Shown: positions 19,333 through 29,647, counted from the stretch's first letter. The stretch is DNA of 64,000 nt from Ochrobactrum chromiisoli (GCF_026241335.1 NZ_JAPHAV010000002.1:1-64000), one strand, 5' to 3'. Translations and numbers: made by a program. Notes: generated by a model not told the origin, from the sequence alone.

Positions 19333-20766
19333 ATGACGTCTACATCCTTTGACTACACCCGGACCGATGCGGTCGGTCTGGGAGAGGCCATTCGCGCAAA
19401 AATTCTGTCGCCGCGTGAGGCTGTTGAGGAGGCATTTGCAGCAATTGATCGTTGCAATCCCGATCTGAATGCGGTGATCTATGAGATGCGCGATCAGGCG
19501 GAAGAACAGCTTAAAGTGTTGCCGGAGGGTCCGCTCAGTGGTGTTCCTGTGCTGCTGAAGGATGACTGCCCTTCCTATGCCGGTGCAGCGATGTCCTTTG
19601 GGTGTCGGGCCGCAGAGGGAAATACCTCGCAGCGCGATCATGAACTCGTCAAACGCTATAAGTCGGCTGGTTTGGTGGTGGTGGGTAAAACCAATCTGCC
19701 TGAATTTTCCTGTAACATCGCAACGGAATCCTCGCTGCATGGTCCGGCGCTTAATCCCTGGGATATAAAACGCAGCATTGGCGGTTCTTCTGGCGGTGCA
19801 GCAGCGGCAGTTGCTGCACGTATGGTGCCTGTGGCCTATGGCAATGACGGAGCCGGCTCGATCCGCATTCCCGCATCTTGTGGCGGACTTTTCGGGCTGC
19901 GCCCGTCACGCGGGCGTGTCCCCTGCGGTCCGGTCTCGACAGAAAACTGGGGCGGAATGGTCAGCCATCATGTTTTGACGCGTTCGGTTCGTGATTCCGC
20001 GATGATGCTGGATCTCACAGATGCGCTGGAACCGGGTTCGCTTTATGCGGCCCCGGCCAAAAAAGACTTGTTCGTCAACAGTGTCAGAACGGCACCGCGA
20101 AAGCTTCGTATCGGCCTCTGGCAACAGTCTGATCTCCGTCAAGATCTGGACGAGCAGGCGGTTGCAGCACTGGAGGCAACGATTGCGCTGTGCGAACAAC
20201 TCGGGCATAGCGTCGTTCGGGTCAAGCCTGATTTTGACGGTGTTCGGCTTGCAGACGCCATACAAAAACTGATCGCCGTTTACACGGCAATTGAAGTGGC
20301 GGATGTTGCCGTAACAACGGCGAAGCCCGCTAATGATCTTTATTTTGAGCCATCAAATCTGGGATTGGCTGCTTACGGCGATGGTTTGACCGCCACAGAG
20401 GTTATTCATGCGCGTTTGACGGCGAACAGTACGGCGCGCAGTTTTGGTCGTCTGTTTGAAGAATGCGATGTGGTGCTAAGCCCGGTTATGCCGATTGGAT
20501 CGTTTCCGCTTGGCATGCTCGACGTGCGCTCAGCCGATTGGAAGGGCTTTGCCCGACAGTTTCTGGACCTGACGACCTTTACCCATCCGGTCAATGCCGC
20601 CGGCCTGCCTGCAATGAGTGCTCCACTTCATGAAACGTCTGATGGTTTCCCGATTGGCAGCCAGTTCATTGCCCCTTATGGGGGCGAAAATTTGCTATTC
20701 GAACTGGCAGGTCAGTTAGAAGCCATGTGTCCATGGTCTGATCGTCTGCCCGCCATTCACGCCTGA
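19333..20766 (+). CDS. amidase (amidase signature family)
   Basis: 477 residues. Catalytic triad: Lys76 in VPVLLKDD, cis-Ser152 in GGSSGGAAAA and nucleophile Ser176 in GNDGAGSIRIPASCGG. These enzymes hydrolyse amides by a Ser-cisSer-Lys mechanism. Cytoplasmic. It lies 38 bases after the binding-protein gene, so the importer and amidase probably work in sequence. Substrate not deducible; the broken C45 acyltransferase gene in the same operon also points to amide-bond chemistry. Confidence 0.93.
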   Translation: MTSTSFDYTRTDAVGLGEAIRAKILSPREAVEEAFAAIDRCNPDLNAVIYEMRDQAEEQLKVLPEGPLSGVPVLLKDDCPSYAGAAMSFGCRAAEGNTSQRDHELVKRYKSAGLVVVGKTNLPEFSCNIATESSLHGPALNPWDIKRSIGGSSGGAAAAVAARMVPVAYGNDGAGSIRIPASCGGLFGLRPSRGRVPCGPVSTENWGGMVSHHVLTRSVRDSAMMLDLTDALEPGSLYAAPAKKDLFVNSVRTAPRKLRIGLWQQSDLRQDLDEQAVAALEATIALCEQLGHSVVRVKPDFDGVRLADAIQKLIAVYTAIEVADVAVTTAKPANDLYFEPSNLGLAAYGDGLTATEVIHARLTANSTARSFGRLFEECDVVLSPVMPIGSFPLGMLDVRSADWKGFARQFLDLTTFTHPVNAAGLPAMSAPLHETSDGFPIGSQFIAPYGGENLLFELAGQLEAMCPWSDRLPAIHA

Positions 20767-20782
20767 AATCAAGAGACAAGCG

Positions 20783-21409
20783 ATGCTCTACACAAAGCCC
20801 TATTTCCAACCGTCCGATACGACCGAGGTTTTCGATCTCGTTGACAGAACGGTGCTTGGTACTTTGATCACCAGTCACGAGGGTGGCGTTGCGATATCGC
20901 ACCCTGTCTTCATGATGGATCGGACACGCGGCGAAAACGGTACGCTGGTTTCGCATGTTGCAGCATCCAACGGTCATGTTGAGTTTCTCAAGCGTGGCCT
21001 GCCGTCAATCGCGATCCTGATGGATGCTGGTCATTATGTGTCATCGTCCTGGTATCCGGGTTATCCGGAAAGGGACAGCGCGCCGACCTGGAGCTTCATG
21101 GTTGCTCATATCCACGGCACGCCCAAAATCCTGTCGGAAGCAGCGACCGCCAAACATCTTCACGAGCTTGTCAAACATATGGAAAAGGGTCGTGACAAGC
21201 CCTGGCAGATGAAGGAACTCGGCCCCGGCGGTCTGGAACGGCGTCTGCCCAATATCGTTGGCTATGAAATGCCGATTGAGAAGATGGAAATCAAGTTCAA
21301 GCTCGGCCAGGACGAACGATCGGCAGATATGAGTGCTGCAATCAAAAAACTGCGCGAAGAGGGGCGGGAAGACGTTGCCGAAATGATGGCACGTCACTGC
21401 AAGCTTTAG
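20783..21409 (+). CDS. FMN-binding split-barrel protein, PaiB family
   Basis: 208 residues with the PaiB-type pattern: MLYTKPYFQP at the N-terminus, LGTLITSHEGGVAISHPVFM in the barrel, then GTLVSHVAASNGHVEFL, YVSSSWYPGYPER and a KMEIKFKLGQDERSADMSA C-terminus. Family members bind FMN and were first described as negative regulators of protease and sporulation genes in Bacillus; enzymatic roles are also possible. It starts 17 bases after the amidase and is the last gene of the operon. Confidence 0.88.
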   Translation: MLYTKPYFQPSDTTEVFDLVDRTVLGTLITSHEGGVAISHPVFMMDRTRGENGTLVSHVAASNGHVEFLKRGLPSIAILMDAGHYVSSSWYPGYPERDSAPTWSFMVAHIHGTPKILSEAATAKHLHELVKHMEKGRDKPWQMKELGPGGLERRLPNIVGYEMPIEKMEIKFKLGQDERSADMSAAIKKLREEGREDVAEMMARHCKL

Positions 21410-21702
21410 AACGCCATGCGCCTGCCAGGTGCAAAAAGGTCACTCTAACACTTTATACTTGCTGCGTAATTTTACCTTAAACGGTTTCAATTTTCGGAAA
21501 TTATGCAGTGGAAATCCAGATGGGGATCTGAGTTGATGATGGGGAGGAGCGCTTCGCTCCTATCAGGCACGTAATCCAGCATTCACAGCCATAACAGGTG
21601 GCCGGTTTCAGCGAGTTCCAGCAGCTTGTTCTTAGCACGACGGAAAATCTCTTTCCGCCGAAAAACTCCTATTGTCTAAAACCAAAGGGGACACTTACTC
21701 AA
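21410..21702. other. intergenic region upstream of the porin
   Basis: Contains a small hairpin GGAGCG-CTT-CGCTCC at 21547-21561 without a T-run, and a stretch with many T and A bases at 21436-21500. The porin promoter should be here. No gene seen; the open frame running into the porin from 21598 has no translation site of its own. Confidence 0.4.
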
Positions 21703-22794
21703 ATGAAGAAAACTCTAGCTGCAACGGTCGCTGTTCTGGCAATGTCGCAAGCTGCGTCGGCTGCCGATACCATAGTGGCACCCGAGCCGGAAGCTGTGGA
21801 ATATGTCCGCGTTTGCGATGCCTACGGCAAAGGCTATTTTTATATTCCTGGAACGGAAACATGCCTGCGTTTGGCGGGTTATGTGCGTTATGATGTTAGC
21901 GGTGGTGATTATGCTTATGCACGCGTTCCAAGCACCAAAAAAATGGATACTTACGGGCAGTTGACCCGTTTCACTTTCCGCACATTTACCGGAACCGAAA
22001 CTGAACTCGGTACCCTCAAAACAGTCACCGAAACGCGCTATCAGTGGTACAATGGTGCAGACTCTTCGTCGTCGGGCTCCCTGCGTCTTGGCTTTATCGA
22101 GCTTGGTGGTCTTCGTGTCGGTCTCGACCAGTCGGCATTCGTGACTTTCTCTGATTATCTGGGCAACGTGCTCAATGATGATGTCATTCTGGCCGGTGGC
22201 TATCGTACCAATCTGATCAGCTATACCTACAAGAACAAAGAAGGCTTCTCGGCTATCTTGTCGCTTGAACAAGGTGGCAATTCCGATTCCGATGTTGATG
22301 TTACAATCGATGATTATATGCCGCATGTGGTGGGTGGTCTGAAATATGCTCAGTCATGGGGCAGCATTGCAGGCGTAGCTGCCTATGACGCGCGTAACGA
22401 AGAATGGGCGGGTAAGGTCAAAGTTGATCTCAAGGTGAGCGACAAGTTTTCTCTCTGGTCGCAGTTTGCCTATAAGTCGAATGATGACCATTACAAAGCC
22501 AATGCCAATGGCGATGTCTATCGCATTGTCGATAGTTTCTACGGCACATGGGGCGGAGACTGGGCCTCGTGGGGTGGCTTTGCCTATCAGGCGACAAAAA
22601 AGGCGAAGCTCAACCTGCAAGTTGGCTATGATGCCAGCGAGACCCTGATGGCGACTGGCAATGTCAGTTATGCATTAGTGCCAGGATTTAACATCACGCC
22701 TGAAATTACCTATGTTCAGTGGAACAACAAGCGCATTGCGCTTGATGGACAAGATGCCCTTGGTTTAAAAGTGCGCTTCCAGCGTTCCTTCTAA
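21703..22794 (+). CDS. outer-membrane porin, Brucella Omp2 type
   Basis: 363 residues from the ATG at 21703, where a clear signal peptide begins (MKKTLAATVAVLAMSQAASA|AD). The mature protein starts with acidic residues, then YVRVCDAYGKGYFYIPGTE and CLRLAGYVRYDVSGGDY, the hallmark of alphaproteobacterial Omp2 porins with the paired Cys, and ends in a strand LKVRFQRSF with terminal Phe. It should be a 16-strand trimeric general porin. Shorter than some family members. It is separated from the upstream operon by nearly 300 bases and has its own GGGGAC site. Confidence 0.93.
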   Translation: MKKTLAATVAVLAMSQAASAADTIVAPEPEAVEYVRVCDAYGKGYFYIPGTETCLRLAGYVRYDVSGGDYAYARVPSTKKMDTYGQLTRFTFRTFTGTETELGTLKTVTETRYQWYNGADSSSSGSLRLGFIELGGLRVGLDQSAFVTFSDYLGNVLNDDVILAGGYRTNLISYTYKNKEGFSAILSLEQGGNSDSDVDVTIDDYMPHVVGGLKYAQSWGSIAGVAAYDARNEEWAGKVKVDLKVSDKFSLWSQFAYKSNDDHYKANANGDVYRIVDSFYGTWGGDWASWGGFAYQATKKAKLNLQVGYDASETLMATGNVSYALVPGFNITPEITYVQWNNKRIALDGQDALGLKVRFQRSF

Positions 22795-22859
22795 TCTCGA
22801 TGTTGGTGCATGGATGTGAAAGCACTCGGAGCCCGGTTTTTATGCTTATATTAAGCGGT

Positions 22860-23140
22860 CTCCATTTTCACACGGGCGGATTGTACCTTTGGTTTTCGCA
22901 TTCTCAATTGAATGCTGGAAAGGGCACATCTTGAAGTCCATCTGCGGGATAGAGGCGGCAGACAACACTCACGTCGAAGAGTGGTATGCGCACTTAAGAT
23001 GATCCTTGCACCAACATCAGTATCTGTCCATTCGGCAATGCTGATCGTTGTATTTGCGATTCTTGATGTAGTTTTCCGGTATCATTACAAATGTCGAGGA
23101 AGGCGCGCGAGAGGTCACAGCCAACTATAATCTGTGGCAT
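22860..23140 (-). pseudogene. relic of an IS110-family transposase (N-terminal part)
   Basis: From an ATG at 23140 the minus strand reads MPQIIVGCDLSRAFLDIC, which resembles the 'vGiDvSka.lDv' start of DEDD transposases of IS110. After a one-base frame change it continues SRIANTTISIAEWTD, resembling the next conserved block ('ria N...gi..w'). Farther on only scattered similarity remains and stops are frequent. Assigned by eye; degree of decay suggests an old insertion. Confidence 0.5.
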
Positions 23141-23334
23141 CGTATAAGCTCCTACCCATGTCATGCGGGCTCAAGCCGCCAAGCAACTGTTCAGGTTGAT
23201 GACCAAGCGGGGAGGCCCTTACTCTCGTTCGGGATTGGGTCCACTGGGTGACGGGCTGTCCTCCGCACAGTCACAATAACACATTATCAATAGATAGGGG
23301 GCAGCCGAGCGAGTTCAGACGCGTAGCACTGCGG
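23141..23334. other. gap without a recognisable gene
   Basis: Probably the 5' flank of the IS110 relic. IS110 elements lack long terminal repeats, so I cannot define its end. Nothing else is visible. Confidence 0.35.
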
Positions 23335-24369
23335 TCAAAGGTCTGCTGGTTTGGGTTGTATGTACTTGAGTGGCAAGAAGCCCAAAACAACGACAATGAT
23401 GCCTCCAATTCCAGTATCAATCAGCCGCTGCATTCCATAATCTATATCGCGCGTTCCGGGAACAATGATGTCAACAAGTATCAAAATTAATGGTGTGAGA
23501 AAAATTGCCTGCAAAACGTAGGAGCGTTGCATCGCCCAAGGCAATATTCCGGCGAGCAGAGACATCAGGATAATCAAAGCCAAGCCCTTCGGGATGAGCG
23601 CAAGCGCCAGAGCGCCGATCAGCACACCTACCAAAGTACCAATAATCCTCTGAACTGCGCGATCTCTGATAGAGCCAAAATCAGGTTTCATTACGAGACC
23701 GACCGTCAGCGGCACCCAAAACCAGTGTGCTTCATGATTGAACCAATGAATCGAGTATGCTGCACCAAGGCAAACAGCGAAGGCGAAAGCCGTAGGCAAA
23801 GAAGTTGTGTTGGATGCATGTGATGCAGTGCTGGGCGCCGTTTTCGTCGGCTCATCCTGTGCATGCCAGCCTCGGATCAGAACTTCGACGCCGAGTACCA
23901 AGGCGTAAAATAAAGCGCCCACCAGATAGAGAAGTGCAGGTTCCCAAAAGGGAGAAATTGCAGGAACACCAAGGGCAATTGAAGCGAGAAGCAGGGTTTG
24001 CAACGTACCAATGGATAGCGCTCTACTCTTAGTGCTTAACAAAACAGAAGCAAATCCAACAACCATCATCAAGACAACCACTGCACCCCACGGCAAGGAT
24101 CCAAGGTAGCCCAACAGATAGCCGAGTGCGCCCAAAGGTGCGGAAATGAGTATCTTTGCAAATATGGAGCGATAGCTGCCTGAACTCTCCCCCGTGATCA
24201 TCATCAGGCACCCCATGGCAATCCACATGCCAGTCATGATGTCACCAAGAATTAAGCCCAGTGTAAAGGGTGCGCCAATGCAAACAAAAGATCGTATTGC
24301 TCTGCTCCACTGCCATTTAGCAGGATTCAATCTTAATAATGCGAATGTCGGATCACTGCTGCTGGCCAC
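23335..24369 (-). CDS. FUSC-type inner-membrane protein
   Basis: 344 residues with two blocks of about five to six hydrophobic helices separated by a soluble stretch near residues 172-190. Sequences such as FTLGLILGDIMTGMWIAMGC and HWFWVPLTVGLVMKPDFGSI, followed by DRAVQRIIGTLVGVLIGALA, match the fusaric-acid-resistance-like (FUSC) domain, where the second block carries the conserved R..gT..G signature. Related proteins export aromatic acids or take part in efflux. It has no neighbour encoding a membrane-fusion protein, so partner and substrate are unknown. Confidence 0.8.
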   Translation of the reverse strand: MASSSDPTFALLRLNPAKWQWSRAIRSFVCIGAPFTLGLILGDIMTGMWIAMGCLMMITGESSGSYRSIFAKILISAPLGALGYLLGYLGSLPWGAVVVLMMVVGFASVLLSTKSRALSIGTLQTLLLASIALGVPAISPFWEPALLYLVGALFYALVLGVEVLIRGWHAQDEPTKTAPSTASHASNTTSLPTAFAFAVCLGAAYSIHWFNHEAHWFWVPLTVGLVMKPDFGSIRDRAVQRIIGTLVGVLIGALALALIPKGLALIILMSLLAGILPWAMQRSYVLQAIFLTPLILILVDIIVPGTRDIDYGMQRLIDTGIGGIIVVVLGFLPLKYIQPKPADL

Positions 24370-24767
24370 CTGATCTTTACCCTTTTCTTTAAATATTTAG
24401 TTTTTGAGAACGTCATAATTATAATTATTCTGGCCGAATTCAAGCATATTTCCGATAGCTTAATCACAAGCATAATCAATTATTTCTATGCCCCACGGGC
24501 GGTCGATAAACCGCCTTTGATAACCTCTAAATTTATCTATGTGAGGGGCGCGAAGAAGTGTTGTCGCATATACTGCGTGCCGGTGGGTATCTAATGATAC
24601 TCCTATATTCACTTCGCAATCGGTTTCGGCACTGGATTGCGCTCTGGGCCTGCAACCACGCCGTCCGATCTTATGAGGCATTTTTTGAAAAGATACGCCC
24701 CAAAACCAATGCAGGAATAAACATCAGCAGAAGGAGTTCTTTAAGTGGTTGATTTTCTTGAATTTAT
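24370..24767. other. gap without a recognisable gene
   Basis: About 400 AT-rich bases between the FUSC gene and tRNA-Lys. Short open frames exist on both strands (for example 24460-24681 minus and 24558-24752 plus) but I recognise no domain and codon use is not convincing. Confidence 0.4.
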
Positions 24768-24843
24768 TGGTGAGCGCGCAGGGATTCGAACCCTGGACCT
24801 ACTGATTAAAAGTCAGTTGCTCTACCGGCTGAGCTACGCGCTC
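24768..24843 (-). tRNA. tRNA-Lys (UUU)
   Basis: On the minus strand GAGCGCG pairs with CGCGCTC, D-arm GCTCAGCCGGTAGAGC, anticodon loop CTTTTAA giving UUU, and T-arm GGGTTCGAATCCC. Discriminator A and an encoded CCA end at 24768. 76 bases. Confidence 0.96.
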
Positions 24844-25298
24844 CCTTAAGGAACAAATCGTCCCTGGAAGTGTGGCGGAACATACGGGCGGCTTTCGGAT
24901 TGGTCAACACCATAAAATCAAGTTTCTCCAACATAATTTCAAAAAAATTGCCTTACTCGCTATAAATTTTGTCGTCACAGGTCTTCCCGATGAAACCGTG
25001 GAACCAAATCTGCTCATTTGGCATGGAATTCAGCCATTAAACGTCATGCAATGCAGATTCGTTATGCCAGAAGGAGAGAGCTGTAACCTCATTAAGAATC
25101 AAATCAATGAAAAAGGACTTCGTCACAATGACGACCGCCATATATGGCTTCAATAGAAGCTGCGATTGAGGCCACCAGAGCAAATGCCACCAGCAGGAAG
25201 GCCGTCAGAATGCCAGGGATCGGATTTAAGACTGATAAGAGGTTTGATTGCCGATTGGCTGTGCAGGAAGAAGCGCAGCGCCAAGGCTGTATGAACAA
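24844..25298. other. gap with only doubtful small frames
   Basis: The minus frame 25104-25298 would encode a hydrophobic segment PGILTAFLLVAFALVASIAA that could span a membrane, but its start lacks a ribosome site. The plus frame at 25144 is equally weak. Possible att region next to the tRNA; I see no tRNA 3'-end duplication. Confidence 0.3.
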
Positions 25299-25330
25299 GG
25301 CACCGGCTAAAAATGCCGGTGCCTTTCATT
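25299..25330. terminator. rho-independent terminator downstream of acvB
   Basis: GGCACCGGC and GCCGGTGCC form a 9-bp stem around TAAAAAT. The T-rich tail (TTTCATTTT) follows on the plus strand, so it fits best a plus-strand transcript, yet it lies directly behind the acvB stop on the minus strand. Confidence 0.6.
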
Positions 25331-26743
25331 TTAACTCGCGGGGCGAGGCGGCAGGCCTGCATGCGCGCGCATTTTTTCGTAAAGAGCGGCAGCAATCGGC
25401 TCGTAATTTTCATCGAAGTGATGCCCACCTGAAAGCTTCATCAGGTCGGCCCCTTTGAGCTCCGGTGCTGTGCAAGCCGTATCGTCTTCCTCTTCACCAT
25501 AAACGCAGACCACGCGATCCAGCGGAATTGTCGTGATAGCTGGAACGACGTCCTTGTCACCATCCATGCCGAGCCAGCCTTCAATCGAAACCTGGAATGT
25601 GGTGGTTGTTTCGACGCCAAGAAGTCCGACCATTTTGGTGCGGTCCTGAATCGCTGGATCCAGATATTTCCAGGCAAACGGGAATGTATCTGCGCCAAAT
25701 GAATAGCCAAGAACGGCGACGGGCAGCTTATTGGATGGATCAGCTTTTTTGATCATTGCGGTTGTATCACGCGCTATTTCTTCCGGCGTGCGTTCTGACC
25801 AGAAATAGCGCAGTGAATCGACACCGATCACATGAACGCCATTGGCTTGAAGCCATTCACCAATTGATTTGTCGAGATCGCGCCAACCGCCATCCCCCGA
25901 GTAAAACACGGCAACTATATCAGCCTTGCCGCCTTTGGCTGGTAAATCGACAATGGGGAGTGCTTCATTCTTCGCGTCCATATCAGCCATTGCCACGACA
26001 TTGTTCACGGCCATGTTCATACGAGCGGGGAAGTCTGCGCCGCTTTGCAGTACGGCTACGCTCTTTTGTCTTGCTTCGACAGGGTTGTTGACGGGAGAGC
26101 CGTTGGGTCCAATTACCAATGTGGGTGTAGGAATTTTGGCATCATATTCATAGGTGAATCCGCCGCCCGGTGCATTCACCGCTTCTGCTTCTTCTGTGCA
26201 TGAGGGCAGGCGGGTTTTTGCAGGTGTCGGGTCGAGAGCGACTGCACCGGCAATGGTTGCATCGGGCGAATCCGATGCTGCGGCATATGCAATTGTCGCG
26301 CCCTGACCAATGCCGGTCACGACGGGATGAAAATAGACATCAAGATCGAGTCCGCGCAGGGCCTCCTTGGCAATCGCTTCAAAGTCCGAGTCGAGATAAT
26401 TGCACTCACCATCTTCTTTATCGAGTGCAGCGCGCCACGGACCCAGTTCGACAGGCAACACGATCATGTTGCGTGCCAGCATTGCATCCATATAAGCGCG
26501 TTCATTCTCACCAATTCCGTTTTCGTCACTCAGCAGAATGGCAAGGCCAACCGGATCGCCTTTGGGCATGTAAACCGGGATATTGGAAAGCCGTTCAGCA
26601 CTGGCATGGATTACCGGTTCGTCGGCATTGAAAAACTGCGCCCACTGACGCGCAATTTTGCCCGGATGCAGCGCAGCATAGACACCTGCACCGCCGAGCA
26701 AAACCAGCCCAAAGACAGTTAAAAGAATGCGTCGCTTCTTCAT
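25331..26743 (-). CDS. acvB: AcvB/VirJ-family protein, probable lysyl-phosphatidylglycerol hydrolase
   Basis: 470 residues. An N-terminal hydrophobic segment (8-24) acts as signal or anchor. Two alpha/beta-hydrolase-like halves follow: the first has [12 protein letters not shown] in place of a nucleophile elbow, the second [15 protein letters not shown] with Ser348, and His441/442 in [10 protein letters not shown]. This two-half architecture is that of AcvB/AtvA; the C-terminal half alone corresponds to VirJ. In Agrobacterium AcvB hydrolyses lysyl-PG in the periplasm. The gene overlaps lpiA by four bases (26740-26743), the same lpiA-acvB operon known in Rhizobium and Agrobacterium, so one gene makes the lipid and the other removes it. 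Confidence 0.92.
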   Translation of the reverse strand: MKKRRILLTVFGLVLLGGAGVYAALHPGKIARQWAQFFNADEPVIHASAERLSNIPVYMPKGDPVGLAILLSDENGIGENERAYMDAMLARNMIVLPVELGPWRAALDKEDGECNYLDSDFEAIAKEALRGLDLDVYFHPVVTGIGQGATIAYAAASDSPDATIAGAVALDPTPAKTRLPSCTEEAEAVNAPGGGFTYEYDAKIPTPTLVIGPNGSPVNNPVEARQKSVAVLQSGADFPARMNMAVNNVVAMADMDAKNEALPIVDLPAKGGKADIVAVFYSGDGGWRDLDKSIGEWLQANGVHVIGVDSLRYFWSERTPEEIARDTTAMIKKADPSNKLPVAVLGYSFGADTFPFAWKYLDPAIQDRTKMVGLLGVETTTTFQVSIEGWLGMDGDKDVVPAITTIPLDRVVCVYGEEEDDTACTAPELKGADLMKLSGGHHFDENYEPIAAALYEKMRAHAGLPPRPAS

Positions 26744-29358
26744 TTACGGATAAACTCCAGTGGGCTGCCATTGATTAGTGTTGTTGCATCGATGAGTGTG
26801 CGGGGTGTTTCAAGACCGCCGGGACAAACCATATAGTGCGGTGTCCAGACGGGGTCGAATTTTTCCTTGAAGGCTTTGAGGCCATCAAAGTGGTAGAGGT
26901 CGGCACCGCGCCGATAGATGAATGATCCGAAGCGGTTCCAGCGCGAGGCTAATCTGCTGCGGTTCAGACCTGATAGCGGCGCAGCCCCGAGATTGAACCA
27001 TTTATAGCCCTGTTCTTTGCTATACATGAGCAGTTTGGCAAAAAGAGCGTCCATAAGCAGTTTATGCACATTGGGCATGTAGCGCATGAGATCGACTGTG
27101 ATCTCGTATTTGTCGGCACCGCGCCAGATATTGGCGAAGGCAACGATCTCTCCGTCTTTTTTAAGCACAGCCACATCGAACCGCGTCATGTAGTCGTCGT
27201 CGAAATAGCCAAGCGAAAAGCCTTTTTCGCTGCCTGATTTATGGTCAAGCCATGCATCGCTGATTTCACGCAGACGCGGAATAAGCGGTGGAACCTCTTT
27301 CACGTCTATAACTTCAAATGTCAGCCCATCCTTGTCGACTTTTCGATCGGCATAACGGAATGGCTGACGGCGCGGACCTTCGAGCGAAAAATCGCTGAGG
27401 TCAACGCGGGCGACTTCTCCAAGCTTCAGCGCCACCAATCCCATGTCGAGAAACAATGGCAGACTGGTTGGTCCAACGCCGTAAAATACGGTGCGCAGCG
27501 CCATCTTGTCTGCCAGGCTATGGAAAGACCACGCGAGTTCCTTTGCAGCCTGTTTGTCGCCAATCGGCTCGCCCAGCGCAATCAGACTGCCACCCGATTG
27601 CGCATACATGATGAATGCGTTGTTATCGGGCGCAAGCAGAAATTGCTTGTCACCAAGAAGCGCAAGGGCTGCATCTGTATGCGGACATTGCGCAACAAGT
27701 TCAAACACCGCAGGGGGGATTGAGTAATCACGCTTGCGTTTGCGCTGGCTGTGCCGGTTGATGATCGAGTTCAGACCGACTGCCGCCACAACAGCAAACA
27801 CCAGAACGGTGGCGCGCAAAAAGCGTGGTGCATTATCGTTCCAAGCAAAATCCCACCAGAGATTATTGGAATATTCCACGTGGCGATAAACGAAGAAGCC
27901 AAGCCAAGTGGAGACGATGACAGTTGTGCCGACAGAGGCAATCCAGCTCCAGCTCAGTTCAAATGGTCCGGAAATCGGGCGGCGATAAAAGGAATCGCGA
28001 AAGCCCCATAAAGCAAGAGCAAAAACGCACAGAATGCTTGCTTCTTCCCAATCCAAACCTTTCGCAATCGAAAACACTGCACCAAACAGCAAAAGCACGA
28101 TTGCAGCAATCCATGCGCGCTCCAGTCGTCTGAACAGGCCACGCGCTACGATCAACAGCGCAACGCCGACAAGGCTTGCGGCAAGATGCGATGTTTCGAC
28201 AAAAAACTCTGGAACAACACTGGAGAGTATTTTTACACGATAGCGCAAGTCGGGCGTTGCACCCGATACGAGCAGAATAATACCGCCGAGGAAGATGATA
28301 CTGGCAGAGAGACCGGGAATGAGTGGCTCGACAAGGCGCTTTGCAAATTTGGCCTGACGCCCCAACATCTGCCTGCGGCGCATCCCCTCCCAGATGAGAA
28401 GGCCAATTGTGGATACGACAAGCGGCATGACTGTGTAGATCACACGATAGGCAAGCAGACCGGCAATGGCTTGTGGATTGTCACCAATGCCAAGGCCAGC
28501 AATGATGGTTGCTTCAAATGCACCAAGTCCGCCCGGCGCATGGCTCGCAATGCCTAGAACGATAGCAATCACATAGACGAGCGCGAAGACCGCAAAGCTC
28601 GGAACCGCATCCTGTGGCATCAGCACATAGAGGGTTGCAGCTGCAGCGCCTACATCGACAAGGCCTGCAAAAATTTGGGTCACTGCACCTTTCGAGTTGG
28701 GCAGTCGCAGGCTGAGCGAGCCTAAGCGAAGCGTTCTTTGGCCATGTGAGAGCCAGTAGATCAGCCAGCCAATGCCGCCAAGAATGATAATGCCAGCGAC
28801 AACATCAATGCGTGCATCAATCGTCGAAATCCACGGCACATCCTGCGGATCAATCAGCAGAGCCGCGCCCACCATGATGATAAGTGCAAACCAGATTGCA
28901 AACCACGAGGTGCCGACGATCTTGCCGATATCGGCAAGGCTGATCCCTTCCGCAGCATAGATGCGATAGCGCAGTGCACCGCCCGTCAGCAGCGAAAAGC
29001 CGATGGCGTTGGAGATTGCATAGCCTGCCGCACCTGCAACCGCTGCGATACGACGCGGTATTTGGTTAGGCGCGATTGTGTCGACCGCCACCACGTCATA
29101 AAGCGCTACCGCAGCGTAGCTCAGCATAGTGAACAGAACTGCGAGGCCGATGACACTCCATGGGAGATCATGGAATGCGACCAGCGTATCCTTGCGCGAG
29201 GTATTCTGAAGCAGGCTTTCCAGAACATAAATTGCCAGCAGCGCGATCGCAATGCCCGCAACTGGAAACAGAAAATGCTGGTAGCGTTTCAGCCATCCAG
29301 AAGACTTGCTTTGTTCTTTGGTGGCTGAAGAAGGTTCTTCGTTGTCAATTAAGCTCAT
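26740..29358 (-). CDS. lpiA: lysyl-phosphatidylglycerol synthase/flippase (MprF/LpiA)
   Basis: About 872 residues from the ATG at 29358; a TTG 39 bases further out is possible but lacks support. The N-terminal part has about 14 membrane helices, including the flippase-type segments [20 protein letters not shown] and [19 protein letters not shown]. The C-terminal part (from about residue 545) is the DUF2156 aminoacyl-transferase domain: [34 protein letters not shown] and [15 protein letters not shown]. It transfers lysine from Lys-tRNA to phosphatidylglycerol and flips the product, lowering surface charge; in R. tropici it is acid-induced. tRNA-Lys lies nearby on the same strand. Confidence 0.93.
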   Translation of the reverse strand: MSLIDNEEPSSATKEQSKSSGWLKRYQHFLFPVAGIAIALLAIYVLESLLQNTSRKDTLVAFHDLPWSVIGLAVLFTMLSYAAVALYDVVAVDTIAPNQIPRRIAAVAGAAGYAISNAIGFSLLTGGALRYRIYAAEGISLADIGKIVGTSWFAIWFALIIMVGAALLIDPQDVPWISTIDARIDVVAGIIILGGIGWLIYWLSHGQRTLRLGSLSLRLPNSKGAVTQIFAGLVDVGAAAATLYVLMPQDAVPSFAVFALVYVIAIVLGIASHAPGGLGAFEATIIAGLGIGDNPQAIAGLLAYRVIYTVMPLVVSTIGLLIWEGMRRRQMLGRQAKFAKRLVEPLIPGLSASIIFLGGIILLVSGATPDLRYRVKILSSVVPEFFVETSHLAASLVGVALLIVARGLFRRLERAWIAAIVLLLFGAVFSIAKGLDWEEASILCVFALALWGFRDSFYRRPISGPFELSWSWIASVGTTVIVSTWLGFFVYRHVEYSNNLWWDFAWNDNAPRFLRATVLVFAVVAAVGLNSIINRHSQRKRKRDYSIPPAVFELVAQCPHTDAALALLGDKQFLLAPDNNAFIMYAQSGGSLIALGEPIGDKQAAKELAWSFHSLADKMALRTVFYGVGPTSLPLFLDMGLVALKLGEVARVDLSDFSLEGPRRQPFRYADRKVDKDGLTFEVIDVKEVPPLIPRLREISDAWLDHKSGSEKGFSLGYFDDDYMTRFDVAVLKKDGEIVAFANIWRGADKYEITVDLMRYMPNVHKLLMDALFAKLLMYSKEQGYKWFNLGAAPLSGLNRSRLASRWNRFGSFIYRRGADLYHFDGLKAFKEKFDPVWTPHYMVCPGGLETPRTLIDATTLINGSPLEFIRK

Positions 29359-29647
29359 CGGAGCGTCGTCCAGTTGGAGCAATCTAATTTTGCGCAAATG
29401 ATCCTGATTTAGGGCGAACTTGTGTTCGAATGAGATGCTGCATTGAAAATAATCAAAGTAATGTCGAAGTTGGGTTATAAGGCCATCAAAGGGTATTTCA
29501 CTCGGGTCGGATTATGCCTTAATTGGCAGTGGCCGCAAGCGCTTTGGATAAAACGGGGAAGTTTCCCCGAGTTTGTTCAAAAACAAATGAATAGAGCTGT
29601 TTATCTGTTTCAGATAAGAAAAACTCTATGTAAAAAATGAGGTTTCA
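29359..29647. other. divergent intergenic region lpiA / ccdA
   Basis: Carries promoters for both neighbours. A short strong hairpin CGGGGA-AGTT-TCCCCG lies near 29553-29568 and a weaker one TATCTG...CAGATA near 29600-29614. The small plus frame at 29443-29640 shows no domain and I do not call it. Confidence 0.4.

Noticed and set aside
24460-24752. Two small overlapping frames between the FUSC gene and tRNA-Lys
   Set aside because: No ribosome site, no domain, AT-rich chance frames.
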